A program made the position numbers and the translations under genes. This document shows positions 18,268-27,023 of a DNA stretch of 64,000 nucleotides, piece by piece. Location of the stretch: the NCBI GenBank assembly GCA_964404165.1, contig CAYOIZ010000001.1, positions 213,498 to 277,497 of the forward strand, written 5' to 3'. Below the pieces are notes generated by a model that had not been told where the DNA came from, ran no database searches, and worked only from the letters and a program-made list of their open reading frames with translations. The stretch's first letter is position 1; every line of letters starts with the position of its first letter. This DNA is from DASYLJ01 sp964404165. Its GTDB lineage: Bacteria; Desulfobacterota; Binatia; DP-6.

Positions 18268-19311
18268 TTGAAAGCGGAGCTCGCACAGCTCCGCGAGGCG
18301 GCCGTCGCCGAGATCGGCGCGGCCGCGAGCGAGGAGGCCGTCGAGGCCATCCGTCTCCAGTACCTCGGCCGCAAGGGCTCCCTGAACGCCATCCTGCGCG
18401 GGCTGGGTCAGCTCGACGCGGCCGAGCGTCCGGCGATGGGTGCGCTCGCCAACGAGGTGAAGGTGGCCATCACCACCGCCCTCGACGCCAAGGGCGCCAC
18501 GCTCGGCGAGGCCGCGCTCGCCCGCACGCTCGCGGAAGACCGGTTCGACGTCACGCTCCCGGGCCGCCGACGGCCCCGCGGGCACGTCCACCCGCTCCGG
18601 CAGACCGAGGACGACATCGTCGACATCTTCGTCGCCATGGGCTTCCGCGTCGCCGACGGGCCGGAGATCGAGAGCGACGACCTCAACTTCGGCGCGCTCA
18701 ACTTCCCGCCCGACCATCCCGCCCGCGACGCGCAGGACACGCTCTTCGTCGACGCCGGCCCCGGCCTTCTGCTGCGCACGCACACGTCGCCGGTGCAGAT
18801 CCGCGTCATGCGCTCGACGCCGCCGCCGCTGCGCATCGTGGCGCCCGGCACGGTCTACCGGCGCGACGAGCTCGATCCGACGCATTCGCCGATGTTCCAG
18901 CAGATCGAGGTCTTCATGGTGGACGAGCGCGTGACGTTCGCCGACCTGAAGGGCGTGCTGCGCGAGTTCGCGCAGCGGCTGTTCGGCGAGAGCACGGCGG
19001 TGCGCTTCCGCTCGAGCTTCTTCCCGTTCACCGAGCCAAGCGCCGAGGTCGACGTCTCGTGCGTGCGCTGTCCGGGGGCGCCGTCGGCGCCCGATGCGTC
19101 GTGCCGCGTCTGCAAGGGCTCCGGCTGGCTCGAGATCCTCGGCGCCGGGATGATCCACCCGAACGTGCTGCGCGCCGGCGGCTACGATCCCGAGGTGGTG
19201 CGCGGCTTCGCCTTCGGCCTCGGGGTCGAGCGCGTCGCGCAGCTGCGCTACGGGCTCGACGACCTGCGGCTCTTCTACGACAACGACCTGCGCTTCCTCG
19301 AGCAGTTCTGA
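18268..19311 (+). CDS. pheS: Phenylalanyl-tRNA synthetase alpha subunit, TTG start
   Basis: A 347-residue catalytic subunit of PheRS. It has an N-terminal coiled-coil arm (to about residue 85), LPGRRRPRGHVHPLRQT, class II motif 2 around VYRRDELDPTHSPMFQQIE, and motif 3 GFAFGLGVERVAQLRYG. The insertion CVRC...CRVC (about residues 268-284) is a likely zinc knuckle seen in some bacterial PheS. Start is TTG, abutting the rplT stop, and no pheM leader peptide or good ribosome site lies in front, so translation probably depends on coupling to rplT. pheT overlaps by 1 nt. Confidence 0.97.
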   Translation: MKAELAQLREAAVAEIGAAASEEAVEAIRLQYLGRKGSLNAILRGLGQLDAAERPAMGALANEVKVAITTALDAKGATLGEAALARTLAEDRFDVTLPGRRRPRGHVHPLRQTEDDIVDIFVAMGFRVADGPEIESDDLNFGALNFPPDHPARDAQDTLFVDAGPGLLLRTHTSPVQIRVMRSTPPPLRIVAPGTVYRRDELDPTHSPMFQQIEVFMVDERVTFADLKGVLREFAQRLFGESTAVRFRSSFFPFTEPSAEVDVSCVRCPGAPSAPDASCRVCKGSGWLEILGAGMIHPNVLRAGGYDPEVVRGFAFGLGVERVAQLRYGLDDLRLFYDNDLRFLEQF

Positions 19312-21728
19312 TGCGGATTCCCCTCGGCTGGCTGGCGGAGCTCGTCTCGTGGACCGAACCCACGGCGGTGCTCGTCGAGCAGATGACCATGGTCGGGCTC
19401 AAGGTCGAGAGCGTCGAGAGGGTCGGCGACGTCGATCCGCTGGTGCGCGTCGGGCGCATCGTCGCCGTCGAGAAGCATCCGCAGGCCGATCGCCTGCGCG
19501 TGTGCCGCATCGACGTCGGCGACGCGGAGCCGCGGTGCATCGTGTCCGCTGCGCCGCACCTCGCCGACCGCCAGCGCGTGCCGGTGGCGCTCCCCGGTGC
19601 GGTGCTGCCGGGCGGACGTCGCATCGAGGCCGCGGAGCTCCGCGGCATCACGTCCGAGGGCGTGCTGTGCTCCGAAGCCGAGCTTGGCCTCGGCGACGGC
19701 GACGACCGGGTGCTCCTGCTGCCCGACGATGCCGCGCCCGGCACGCCGATCCGCGATCTCCCCGGCGTGCACGACACCGTCGTCGAGATCGAGGTGACGG
19801 CGAACCGCGGTGACTGGCTGTCGGTGCTCGGCGTCGCACGCGAGCTGGCGGCGGTGCAGGGGTCGCGCCTGCGGCCGCCGAAGACGCGGCTCAAGGAGAT
19901 CGGTACACCGGCGGCCGAGCAGCTCGCGGTGCGCATCGAGGCCGCCGATCTCTGCCCGCGCTACTGCGCGCGCGTCGTGCGCGGCATCCGGGTCGGGCCG
20001 TCGCCCTTGTGGCTGCAGCTCCGGCTCCGACGGGCGGGCATGCGGCCGATCAACGCGGTCGTGGACGCCACGAACTACGTCATGCTCGAGCAGGGCCAGC
20101 CGCTGCACGCGTTCGACCTGACGCACGTGCTCGGCGCCGCCATCACGGTGCGACGTGCGCGCGCCGGCGAGACGCTGACGACGCTCGACGGCGTCGAGCG
20201 CGCGCTCGTCGCCGACGACCTGGTGATCGCCGACGCCCAGCGGCCGATCGCGCTCGCCGGGGTCATGGGCGGCCAGAACAGCGAGGTCGGGGAGGGCACC
20301 CACGACCTCGTGCTCGAGAGCGCCTTCTTCCAGCCGGCGACGGTGCGGCGCACCAGCCGTCGCCTCGGCCTGCCGTCGCAGGCGGCGTATCGCTTCGAGC
20401 GTCGTGTCGACCCCGAGCGGGTCCCGGCCGCGATCGACGCCGCGGCGGCGCTGATCGTCCGCCTCGCGGGCGGGCGCGCGGCCCCCGGCATCGTCGAGGC
20501 GTTCCCCGATCCGTCGTCGGTGGCGCCAGTGTCCTTCACCTTCCGCCCCGAGCGCGCGATGTCGATGCTCGGCATGTCGCTGTCGCGCAGCGAGATCGGG
20601 CGTCGCCTGCGCGCCCTCGGAATCGCCGCCGCCGCCGACGGCCGGGCCCTCCGCCTGACGCCGCCCTCGTACCGCGGCGACCTCGCCATCGAGGCCGACG
20701 TCGCCGAGGAGCTGGCGCGCATCGGGGGCTACGATGCGGTGCCGGTGCGCCTGCCCGACGCACCCATCGTCCCCGGCGAGGACGGGGAGGCGCGGGTGGC
20801 GGCGCGGCGCATTCGCCGTCTCCTGGTGGCCGAAGGGCTGTCGGAGATGGTGACGCTGACCTTCGTCGACACCGAGTCGAACCAGCGGTTCCCGGGCTTC
20901 GTCGGGGCGGGGCTCGCGCCCGTCGCGGTCACGAACCCCATGTCGAGCGAGATGGGCGAGCTCCGTCGCTCGCCACTGAGCGGTCTGGTGCGGGCGGCAC
21001 GACTCAACGTCGCCCATGGGGCGTCGTTCGTCGGCGCCTTCGAGATCGGCAAGGGCTATGGACGGGACGCCGGGGGGCAGCCGCGGGAGCCCCGGGCCAT
21101 CAGCCTGCTGCTGTGCGGGGCCTGGCCGGCGCGGGGCGTGGAGCGGATCGGCCCGCCGCTCGACTTCCTCGACCTGAAGGGCTGCGTCCAGAACCTGCTG
21201 GCTGGTCTCGGCGCCGCGGGCGAGGTCGTCGCCTGGCGTCCGGGCCCGGAGGCGGCCTTCCTCCACCCCGGCAAGTCGGCCGCGGTGGTGGTCGACGGGC
21301 GGACCGTCGGCGTCGCCGGGGCCCTGCACCCACGACTGGCCCAGGTAGTCGATCTTCCAGGGGAAGTTTGGCTGTGCGAGCTTGACTTCACGGAGGTCGC
21401 CCACTATCGTCCGCGCCGCGTCGGGTTGCGGCCACTCCCTCGATTCCCCGCCGTCTCCCGCGACATCGCAGTAGTCGTCGACGAAGTCTTCCTGGCCGAG
21501 AGCGTCCTCCAGGAGATCCGGGATTTGGGCGATCCACTGATCGAGACCGCGAGCCTCTTCGACTGCTACCGGGGGGCCCCGATTGCAGCCGGCCGCAAGA
21601 GCTTGGGGTACACCATCGCGTACCGCGCCGCGGACCGCACCCTTACGGACGACGAAGTGAACGCCGCCCATCAGCGCGTGCGCGCGCATCTCGCCGCCAC
21701 CTTTGACGCCATCGAGCTGCGGAGCTGA
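19311..21728 (+). CDS. pheT: Phenylalanyl-tRNA synthetase beta subunit
   Basis: An 805-residue tRNA-binding and editing subunit. The order is: tRNA-binding OB domain (about 38-150, with VEKHPQADRLRVCRIDVG), B3/B4 editing domain (MRPINAVVDATNYVMLEQGQPLHAFD), B5 domain, catalytic-like domain (AEELARIGGYDAVPVRLP, VTNPMSSEMGELRRSPL) and C-terminal ferredoxin-fold anticodon domain (RPLPRFPAVSRDIAVVVDE). ATG overlaps the pheS stop (TGATG). Normal length; no missing domain. Confidence 0.97.
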   Translation: MRIPLGWLAELVSWTEPTAVLVEQMTMVGLKVESVERVGDVDPLVRVGRIVAVEKHPQADRLRVCRIDVGDAEPRCIVSAAPHLADRQRVPVALPGAVLPGGRRIEAAELRGITSEGVLCSEAELGLGDGDDRVLLLPDDAAPGTPIRDLPGVHDTVVEIEVTANRGDWLSVLGVARELAAVQGSRLRPPKTRLKEIGTPAAEQLAVRIEAADLCPRYCARVVRGIRVGPSPLWLQLRLRRAGMRPINAVVDATNYVMLEQGQPLHAFDLTHVLGAAITVRRARAGETLTTLDGVERALVADDLVIADAQRPIALAGVMGGQNSEVGEGTHDLVLESAFFQPATVRRTSRRLGLPSQAAYRFERRVDPERVPAAIDAAAALIVRLAGGRAAPGIVEAFPDPSSVAPVSFTFRPERAMSMLGMSLSRSEIGRRLRALGIAAAADGRALRLTPPSYRGDLAIEADVAEELARIGGYDAVPVRLPDAPIVPGEDGEARVAARRIRRLLVAEGLSEMVTLTFVDTESNQRFPGFVGAGLAPVAVTNPMSSEMGELRRSPLSGLVRAARLNVAHGASFVGAFEIGKGYGRDAGGQPREPRAISLLLCGAWPARGVERIGPPLDFLDLKGCVQNLLAGLGAAGEVVAWRPGPEAAFLHPGKSAAVVVDGRTVGVAGALHPRLAQVVDLPGEVWLCELDFTEVAHYRPRRVGLRPLPRFPAVSRDIAVVVDEVFLAESVLQEIRDLGDPLIETASLFDCYRGAPIAAGRKSLGYTIAYRAADRTLTDDEVNAAHQRVRAHLAATFDAIELRS

Positions 21729-21736
21729 GCACCCCC

Positions 21737-22054
21737 ATGACGATGACCAAAGCCGACATCGTCGAGCGCATCTACGAGAAGGTGGGCTTCTCCAAGAAGG
21801 AGGCCACCGAGATCGTCGAGTCGATCTTCGAGGTGGTGAAGCGCCGGCTCGAACAGGGCGAGAAGGTGAAGGTGTCGGGCTTCGGCAACTTCGTCGTCAA
21901 CGAGAAGCGCCCGCGCAAGGGCCGCAACCCGCAGACCGGCGAGGAGATCGTCATCTCGGGCCGCCGCGTGCTCACCTTCAAGGCGAGCCAGGTGCTCAAG
22001 AAGACGATGAACGACGGCACGCCCGCGGCGGCAGCCGCCGGCGACGACGAATGA
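21737..22054 (+). CDS. ihfA: Integration host factor alpha subunit (HU/IHF family)
   Basis: A 105-residue DNA-bending protein. The sequence MTMTKADIVERIYEKVGFSK, then VKVSGFGNFVV and RKGRNPQTGEEI (the DNA-contacting beta arm with the intercalating proline) matches IHF alpha. The position directly after pheT is the same as in E. coli. The C terminus carries a short Ala-rich tail, AAAAAGDDE. The stop overlaps the next start (ATGA). Confidence 0.93.
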   Translation: MTMTKADIVERIYEKVGFSKKEATEIVESIFEVVKRRLEQGEKVKVSGFGNFVVNEKRPRKGRNPQTGEEIVISGRRVLTFKASQVLKKTMNDGTPAAAAAGDDE

Positions 22055-22443
22055 CGCCCGCGCCCGAGCTCCCCGACAAGCTCTACTTCAAGATCGGCGA
22101 GGTCGCGCGGCTGGTGGGCGTCAAGCCCTACGTCCTGCGCTACTGGGAGACGGAGTTCCGGGTCCTGAAGCCGGAGAAGTCCGAGACCCGTCACCGCCTC
22201 TACCGTCGCCGCGACGTCGAGATGCTGCTCCTGATCCGCCGCCTGCTGCACGACGAGCGCTACACCATCGAAGGCGCCAAGCGCCGCCTCCGCCAGGGCG
22301 TCGAGCCAGAGGAGTCGGCGCCCCCGCAGGACGCCAGCGCCGTGATGGCCAGAGTCAGGGTCGAGCTGCTCGAGCTCTGCCGTCAGCTGGAGCGGGACCC
22401 GGCCGTCGAGCCCCCACCGCTCCGCATCGGCACGCCCGACTAG
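22051..22443 (+). CDS. MerR-family transcriptional regulator
   Basis: A 130-residue protein with an N-terminal winged helix-turn-helix, FKIGEVARLVGVKPYVLRYW (about residues 13-32), and RHRLYRRRDVEMLLLIRRLL. A short helix follows, with no cysteine-rich or ligand-binding effector domain. Small MerR proteins of this kind commonly follow ihfA in deltaproteobacteria-like genomes. The target is unknown; it may be constitutively transcribed with the translation operon. The ATG overlaps the ihfA stop. Confidence 0.88.
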   Translation: MTPAPELPDKLYFKIGEVARLVGVKPYVLRYWETEFRVLKPEKSETRHRLYRRRDVEMLLLIRRLLHDERYTIEGAKRRLRQGVEPEESAPPQDASAVMARVRVELLELCRQLERDPAVEPPPLRIGTPD

Positions 22444-22472
22444 TTTCTGCTCGAGCGTGCCTCCCCTGGAGC

Positions 22473-22487
22473 GCCGGCTTCGCCGGC
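22473..22487. terminator. GC hairpin between convergent genes (no T-tract)
   Basis: GCCGGC-TTC-GCCGGC forms a 6-bp stem with a 3-nt loop in the 114 bp between the MerR gene stop and the stop of the convergent gene at 22558. The same core, inverted, lies in another convergent gap (40930-40944). A bidirectional termination or mRNA-end role is inferred. Confidence 0.4.
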
Positions 22488-22557
22488 CGCGACACCCAGG
22501 TCGCGCGGGAACGACCGCAACACCCTCGCGCCCGACCCGCGCATGGCGCGGGTCGGA

Positions 22558-23049
22558 CTACCGCACTCCGCTCGTGCGCTTGGTACGCAGGTGCAGCCGG
22601 TAGACCTTCTTGTCGGTCGGCGTCGGCTTGCCGTCGTTCTCGGTGGTGGCGATGCGCTTCGCCTTCCATCCCAGCAAGGAGCTCCGCAAGGCGTCCGGGT
22701 CGATGCCGAGCGTCTCGCAGACGTTGTTGAACGAGAAGGGCCACTCGTAGTCGACGGCCTTGATCCAGGCCTCGGACTGCTGCGAGAGGAGCCGCGGATT
22801 CGAGCGCGGATTGGTGAGATGCTCCTGGAAGCAGCGGATGCCGTCCTCGAGCACCGCGAGCATCAGCGCCTTCTCGCCGGAGATGTAGCTGTCGCGGCGG
22901 TAGCCCTGGCTCACCTGCTCGGGGAGGATGATCTCCGGCGCGAACAGCTCGGCCAGGATTTCGGGATCGCGACGCCCGGGTCCGGGGTCGCGGGCTGGGT
23001 CGTGTGCCTGATTGATCGCCTGAGCCTGTTCGGTCGCCATCTTCGCCAT
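22558..23049 (-). CDS. Protein of unknown function, 163 residues
   Basis: I do not recognise the family. The protein begins MAKMATEQAQAINQAHDP and is largely helical and charged, with no signal peptide or membrane segment. Distinctive parts are ELFAPEIILPEQVSQGYRRD, EDGIRCFQEHL and DYEWPFSFNNVCETLGIDP, the last looking like a small helical DNA- or RNA-binding unit. GGAGG 6 nt before the ATG supports the start, and codon use matches the neighbours. It stands alone between the translation operon and tRNA-Pro. A nucleic-acid-related function is only a guess. Confidence 0.7.
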   Translation of the reverse strand: MAKMATEQAQAINQAHDPARDPGPGRRDPEILAELFAPEIILPEQVSQGYRRDSYISGEKALMLAVLEDGIRCFQEHLTNPRSNPRLLSQQSEAWIKAVDYEWPFSFNNVCETLGIDPDALRSSLLGWKAKRIATTENDGKPTPTDKKVYRLHLRTKRTSGVR

Positions 23050-23208
23050 GTGTCCCTCCGACGTGACATGGCGGTTGCAACCCGCGCGCCATCATGGTGC
23101 GCACGTGTTTGCTCGCTCCCGACGCCATGAGGGTGTCGAAGGCGTAGCTGACAGTCGCCAAATTGACACTCGGGTGACGGCATGCCGCCGCTGTCAGCGT
23201 TCTGTCGC

Positions 23209-23237
23209 TTGACCCCCGCGGACGGACCCCCTAAGAG
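23209..23237 (+). promoter_or_regulatory. Promoter of tRNA-Pro
   Basis: TTGACC (23209-23214) and TAAGAG (23232-23237) with 17 bp spacing end 11 bp before the tRNA 5' end. Consensus quality and spacing agree with the other promoters found here. Confidence 0.55.
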
Positions 23238-23248
23238 ACGCGGGTCAT

Positions 23249-23322
23249 CGGGGCGTGGCGCAGCCAGGTAGCGCACTCGCTTGGGGTGCGAGTGGTCGGC
23301 CGTTCAAATCGGCTCGCCCCGA
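23249..23322 (+). tRNA. tRNA-Pro (anticodon GGG)
   Basis: A 74-nt cloverleaf. Acceptor CGGGGCG (23249-23255) pairs with CGCCCCG (23315-23321), discriminator A at 23322. The D stem is GCGC/GCGC, and the anticodon stem CTCGC/GCGAG encloses TTGGGGT with GGG at 23283-23285. The T arm is GGCCG-TTCAAAT-CGGCT (one G-T pair). CCA is not encoded. Confidence 0.96.
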
Positions 23323-23394
23323 CTCTCGGTGCTCCCGAGGCGGCGGCGTTTGAGCTTGCAGCGTCGCCGCCTTGGTGGCACTTTGCCGTGGCCC

Positions 23395-24156
23395 ATGGAC
23401 CCGACGCCGCTCATCCTGGTCTGCAACGATGACGGCATCGTGTCGGAGGGCCTCCAGGCCCTGGCCGACGCCGTCAGCGCGCATGGACGGGTCGTGGTGG
23501 TGGCGCCCGACCGCGAGCAGAGCGCCGTCAGCCATGCGCTCACGCTGCACCGTCCGCTGCGCATCGACGAGGTTGCACCCGACCGTTTCACCGTCGACGG
23601 CACGCCCACCGACTGCGTGAACCTGGCGATCAACGCCATCCTGAAGACGCGGCCCGCGCTCGTCGTGTCGGGCATCAACAAGGGCGCCAACCTCGGAGAC
23701 GACGTCACCTACTCCGGTACCGTGAGCGCCGCCATGGAAGGGACGCTGCTCGGCGTGCCGTCGATCGCGTTCTCGCAGATCGGCCGTGGCCCGTACGACT
23801 TCCGCATCGCCGCCGACTTCGCCGGTCGTCTGGTGGGACGCCTGCTCGCCGAGCCGATGCCGCCCGACACGCTGCTGAACGTCAACGTGCCGCGCTTCGT
23901 CGACGGCGCGACGCCCGCCGGCGTCTCGCTCACGCGCATGGGCAAGCGACGCTACGGCGACGCCATCGTCGAGAAGGTCGATCCACGCGGGCGCAAGTAC
24001 TACTGGATCGGCGGTGAGGAGCTGGCCTTCGTCGAGGAGGAGGGCACCGACTTCTCCGCCTGCCGCGAGGGCCGCATCTCGGTGACGCCCATCCACCTCG
24101 ATCTCACCAACTACGCGTCGTTCGCGGCGCTGCAGCGACTCGAAGAGGCGTGGTGA
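23395..24156 (+). CDS. surE: 5'/3'-nucleotidase SurE
   Basis: A 253-residue metal-dependent nucleotidase that dephosphorylates nucleoside monophosphates. The metal site is ILVCNDDGIVSEGLQAL, followed by VAPDREQSAVSHALT and the signature SGINKGANLGDDVTYSGT. The ATG at 23395 is chosen because it aligns with family starts; the in-frame extension upstream runs into tRNA-Pro. The gene overlaps pcm, as in E. coli surE-pcm. Confidence 0.96.
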   Translation: MDPTPLILVCNDDGIVSEGLQALADAVSAHGRVVVVAPDREQSAVSHALTLHRPLRIDEVAPDRFTVDGTPTDCVNLAINAILKTRPALVVSGINKGANLGDDVTYSGTVSAAMEGTLLGVPSIAFSQIGRGPYDFRIAADFAGRLVGRLLAEPMPPDTLLNVNVPRFVDGATPAGVSLTRMGKRRYGDAIVEKVDPRGRKYYWIGGEELAFVEEEGTDFSACREGRISVTPIHLDLTNYASFAALQRLEEAW

Positions 24157-24812
24157 GCGACTTCGACTTCGAGCGCGCCCGCAAGCGCATGGTGAGCGAG
24201 CAGCTCGTGAAGCGCGGGCTCTCCGATCTGCGCGTGCTCGCGGCCATGCGGCTCGTGCCGCGCGAGCTCTTCGTGCCGGCCGAGCTGCACGAACGCGCCT
24301 ACGACGACGAGCCGCTGCCCATCGGCAACCACCAGACCATCTCGCAGCCCTACATGGTGGGGCTCATGAGCGAGACGCTGGGGCTGCGCGGCGAGGGGCA
24401 GAAGGTGCTCGAGGTCGGGACGGGCTCGGGCTACCAGGCTGCGGTGCTCGCGGCCATGGGTGCCGAGGTGGTCAGCATCGAGCGCCTGCCGCAGCTGGCG
24501 ACGCGCGCACAGGCCGCGCTCGAGGCGGCCGGGCTCGCGGAGCGCGTCACGATCGAGGTGGGGGACGGCACCCTCGGCTGGGAAGCGGGCGCGCCCTACG
24601 ACGCCATCGTCGTCACCGCCGGTGCGCCGCAGATTCCGCGTCCGCTGATCTCGCAGCTCACGCCCGAGGGGTGCCTCGTGCTCCCCATCGGCGAGGAGGA
24701 GCTGCAGACGCTGGTGCGATTGCGCCGCGGGCCGGACGGGCTCGCCGAGGAGTACATGGGCGAGTGCCGTTTCGTGAAGCTGCACGGGACGTACGGCTGG
24801 GAGGAACCCTAG
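24153..24812 (+). CDS. pcm: Protein-L-isoaspartate O-methyltransferase
   Basis: A 219-residue repair enzyme that methylates isoaspartyl residues in damaged proteins using SAM. The sequence RKRMVSEQLVKRGLSDLRVL, PIGNHQTISQPYMVGLM, SAM motif VLEVGTGSGYQAAVLA and the closing GWEEP are typical. Two GTG codons are possible; GTG at 24153 overlaps the surE stop (GTGA) and has AGAGG at better spacing than the one at 24150. Confidence 0.96.
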   Translation: MSDFDFERARKRMVSEQLVKRGLSDLRVLAAMRLVPRELFVPAELHERAYDDEPLPIGNHQTISQPYMVGLMSETLGLRGEGQKVLEVGTGSGYQAAVLAAMGAEVVSIERLPQLATRAQAALEAAGLAERVTIEVGDGTLGWEAGAPYDAIVVTAGAPQIPRPLISQLTPEGCLVLPIGEEELQTLVRLRRGPDGLAEEYMGECRFVKLHGTYGWEEP

Positions 24813-24833
24813 CCGAGGGGAGGGGCGGCGGTC

Positions 24834-25544
24834 GTGCGGTGGGCTGGGGTGCTGGTGGTGGGAGCGATGATGGCGGCGGCCTGCGGCTCGGCCGGCCTGA
24901 AGCATCGCGTGAAGCCGGGGGAGAACCTGTATCGCATCGGCCAGGCGTACGGGGTGTCCCATCGCGAGCTCGCTCGTGCCAATGGCATCACCAATCCCGA
25001 CCGCATCGAGGTGGGGCAGGTGATCGAGATCCCGACGGCCACGCGCGAGCTGCCGGTCGACGTCATCACCCCGAGCCAGGCCCGTGGCGAGCGGCCGACG
25101 GCGCGGGAGCTGCCGTCCGGTCCGGCCCCCTTCGTCTGGCCCGTCGCGGCGGGCACCCTGGCGTCGACCTTCGGGCCCCGGCGGGCCAGCCACCACGACG
25201 GCATCGACGTGAGCGCCCCGGAAGGCACTCCGGTGCGGGCGGCCCGATCGGGCCGAGTGCTCTACAGTGACGAGCTTCGCGGCTACGGTAACATCGTCAT
25301 CATCGAGCACGACGAGGGCTACGCCAGCGTGTACGCACACAACAAGGAGAACCAGAAGCGCGCCGGCGACCTCGTCCGCCAGGGCGAGGTGATCGCGCTG
25401 CTGGGCGAAACCGGCAAGACGTCGGGCCCGAACCTCCACTTCGAGATCCGCAAGGACAACATCGCGCGCAACCCGCTCTTCTACCTGCCCCCCATTCCGG
25501 GGAGTACGGCGAGTGGTCCGCGCCCGGGAGAGCGAGACTCATGA
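24834..25544 (+). CDS. nlpD: NlpD-like lipoprotein: LysM plus degenerate M23 (LytM) domain
   Basis: A 236-residue lipoprotein with GTG start. The signal peptide ends in the lipobox AAAC (Cys17). A LysM domain (about 24-67, HRVKPGENLYRIGQAYGVSH) binds peptidoglycan, and a C-terminal LytM domain (about 110-218) follows. Metal ligands His121 and Asp125 (HDGID) and His202 are present. The first residue of the catalytic HxH motif is Asn (N200-L-H202), so peptidase activity is unlikely. In E. coli, NlpD with a degenerate LytM domain activates amidase AmiC for cell separation; the same role is inferred. Order surE-pcm-nlpD is as in E. coli, but apt rather than rpoS follows. Confidence 0.86.
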   Translation: MRWAGVLVVGAMMAAACGSAGLKHRVKPGENLYRIGQAYGVSHRELARANGITNPDRIEVGQVIEIPTATRELPVDVITPSQARGERPTARELPSGPAPFVWPVAAGTLASTFGPRRASHHDGIDVSAPEGTPVRAARSGRVLYSDELRGYGNIVIIEHDEGYASVYAHNKENQKRAGDLVRQGEVIALLGETGKTSGPNLHFEIRKDNIARNPLFYLPPIPGSTASGPRPGERDS

Positions 25545-26053
25545 TCGACCTGAACCCGTACATCCGCGACGTCCCCGACTTCCCGAAGCCCGGCATCGTC
25601 TTCAAGGACATCACGCCGCTCTTGGCCGACGGTCCGGCGTTCCGGGCCACCGTGGACGCGCTGGTGGAGCCGTACCGCGGCCGCTGCGATCTCGTCCTCG
25701 GCGTCGAGTCGCGCGGGTTCATCGTCGGTGCGGCAGCGGCGTACGCGCTCGGCACCGGCCTCGCCGTCGTGCGCAAGCCCGGCAAGCTGCCGTACCGCAC
25801 GCATCGCGCCACCTACGATCTCGAGTACGGCACCGACACGCTGGAGATCCACCTCGACGGCCTCGGCAAGCACCGTCGCGTGCTGCTGATCGACGACCTG
25901 CTGGCGACGGGCGGCACCGCGTCGGCCGCGATCCAGCTGGTGAAGCAGTGCGGTGGTGACGTGGTGGGCTGTGCGTTCATGATCGAGCTCGGGTTCCTCG
26001 CCGGGCGGAAGCGTCTCGGGGACGTCGAGGTCCACTCGCTGCTCACGTACTGA
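25541..26053 (+). CDS. apt: Adenine phosphoribosyltransferase
   Basis: A 170-residue purine salvage enzyme making AMP from adenine and PRPP. The sequence YIRDVPDFPKPGIVFKDITP, the PRPP-binding VLLIDDLLATGGTASAA (about residues 114-130) and the RKPGKLPYRT loop are clear. The ATG overlaps the stop of the NlpD-like gene by 4 nt, placing it in the surE operon. Normal length. Confidence 0.96.
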   Translation: MIDLNPYIRDVPDFPKPGIVFKDITPLLADGPAFRATVDALVEPYRGRCDLVLGVESRGFIVGAAAAYALGTGLAVVRKPGKLPYRTHRATYDLEYGTDTLEIHLDGLGKHRRVLLIDDLLATGGTASAAIQLVKQCGGDVVGCAFMIELGFLAGRKRLGDVEVHSLLTY

Positions 26054-26060
26054 GTCTTCG

Positions 26061-26963
26061 ATGGGCGGCGATCACGGCCACGCGCACGCGCGCGATCATG
26101 CGGGCGAGCGCGGCGCCGTGCGATCCGGGCTGGTCGTCAGCTCCGTGCTCTGCGTGGCCGAGTTCGTCGGTGGCTGGTGGACGAACAGCCTGGCGTTGCT
26201 CAGCGACGCGGCCCACATGCTCACCGACGTCGGTGCGCTGGCCCTGACGCTGTTCGCCCTCTGGATCGGCAGCCGTCCCGCCAGCGAGCGCAAGACGTTC
26301 GGCTACTACCGCGCCGAGATCCTGGCGGCGCTCGTGAACGGCGTCGTCCTCTGGCTGGTGGTGGCGTTCATCGCCATGGAAGCATGGCAGCGCCTGTTCG
26401 ATCCCCAGCCGGTGGAGGCGGGCGGCATGCTCGGGCTCGCCGTGCTCGGCCTCGTCGTGAACGTCGTCGTGGCGTGGCGGCTGCACGAGCACCAGGGCCA
26501 CAGCCTCAACATGCGCGGCGCGTACCTGCACGTCATGTCGGACCTGCTGGGCTCGGTGGGTGCGATCCTGGCGGCGGTGGTCATCCTCGCCACGGGCTGG
26601 TTCCCCGTCGACGCGCTGGTGAGCGTGCTGATCGCGGTGCTCATCCTGTTCAGCTCGTGGACGTTGGTGCGGGAGTCGGTCGACGTGCTCATGGAGGCGG
26701 TGCCGTCGCACGTCGACGTCGATGCGCTGCAGCGCGCGCTGACGGAGGTCCCGGGCGTCGCGACGGTCCACGACCTGCACGTCTGGACGCTCACGACCGG
26801 TCGTTACGCGCTGTCGGCGCACGCGCTGGTGAGCAAGGCGGTGTCCGACGATCGGCTGCTCGACGCCATGACGGCGGTCTGCGCCGAGAAGTTCCACATC
26901 GACCACGTCACCATCCAGCTCGAGCATGACCAGGAACGCCAGGCGAAGGAGCCGGGACACTAG
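26061..26963 (+). CDS. Cation diffusion facilitator (CzcD/ZitB-like zinc exporter)
   Basis: A 300-residue inner-membrane protein. A His-rich N terminus (GDHGHAHARDH) is followed by six hydrophobic segments. The transport-site motifs are LLSDAAHMLTD in TM2 and HVMSDLLGS in TM5, and a His-rich loop HEHQGHS lies between TM4 and TM5. The cytoplasmic domain contains VHDLHVWTLTTGRYALSAH. The residues fit Zn2+/H+ antiport. It starts 7 nt after apt, so it likely shares that operon. Confidence 0.92.
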   Translation: MGGDHGHAHARDHAGERGAVRSGLVVSSVLCVAEFVGGWWTNSLALLSDAAHMLTDVGALALTLFALWIGSRPASERKTFGYYRAEILAALVNGVVLWLVVAFIAMEAWQRLFDPQPVEAGGMLGLAVLGLVVNVVVAWRLHEHQGHSLNMRGAYLHVMSDLLGSVGAILAAVVILATGWFPVDALVSVLIAVLILFSSWTLVRESVDVLMEAVPSHVDVDALQRALTEVPGVATVHDLHVWTLTTGRYALSAHALVSKAVSDDRLLDAMTAVCAEKFHIDHVTIQLEHDQERQAKEPGH

Positions 26964-26986
26964 CGACCGCAGGCCCCCCGCGCGTC

Positions 26987-27014
26987 TTGCCTTGCCCGAA
27001 ACAGGTGATAGGGA
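26987..27014 (+). promoter_or_regulatory. Possible fumC promoter
   Basis: TTGCCT (26987-26992) and TAGGGA (27009-27014), 16 bp apart, end 9 nt before the ATG of fumC. No ribosome site lies in between. Confidence 0.3.
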
Positions 27015-27023
27015 ACCGCGACC

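Noticed and set aside
23050..23248. Repeated TGACA-like words upstream of tRNA-Pro as a possible regulatory repeat.
   Set aside because: The copies are short, irregularly spaced and partly explained by the promoter; no convincing pattern.
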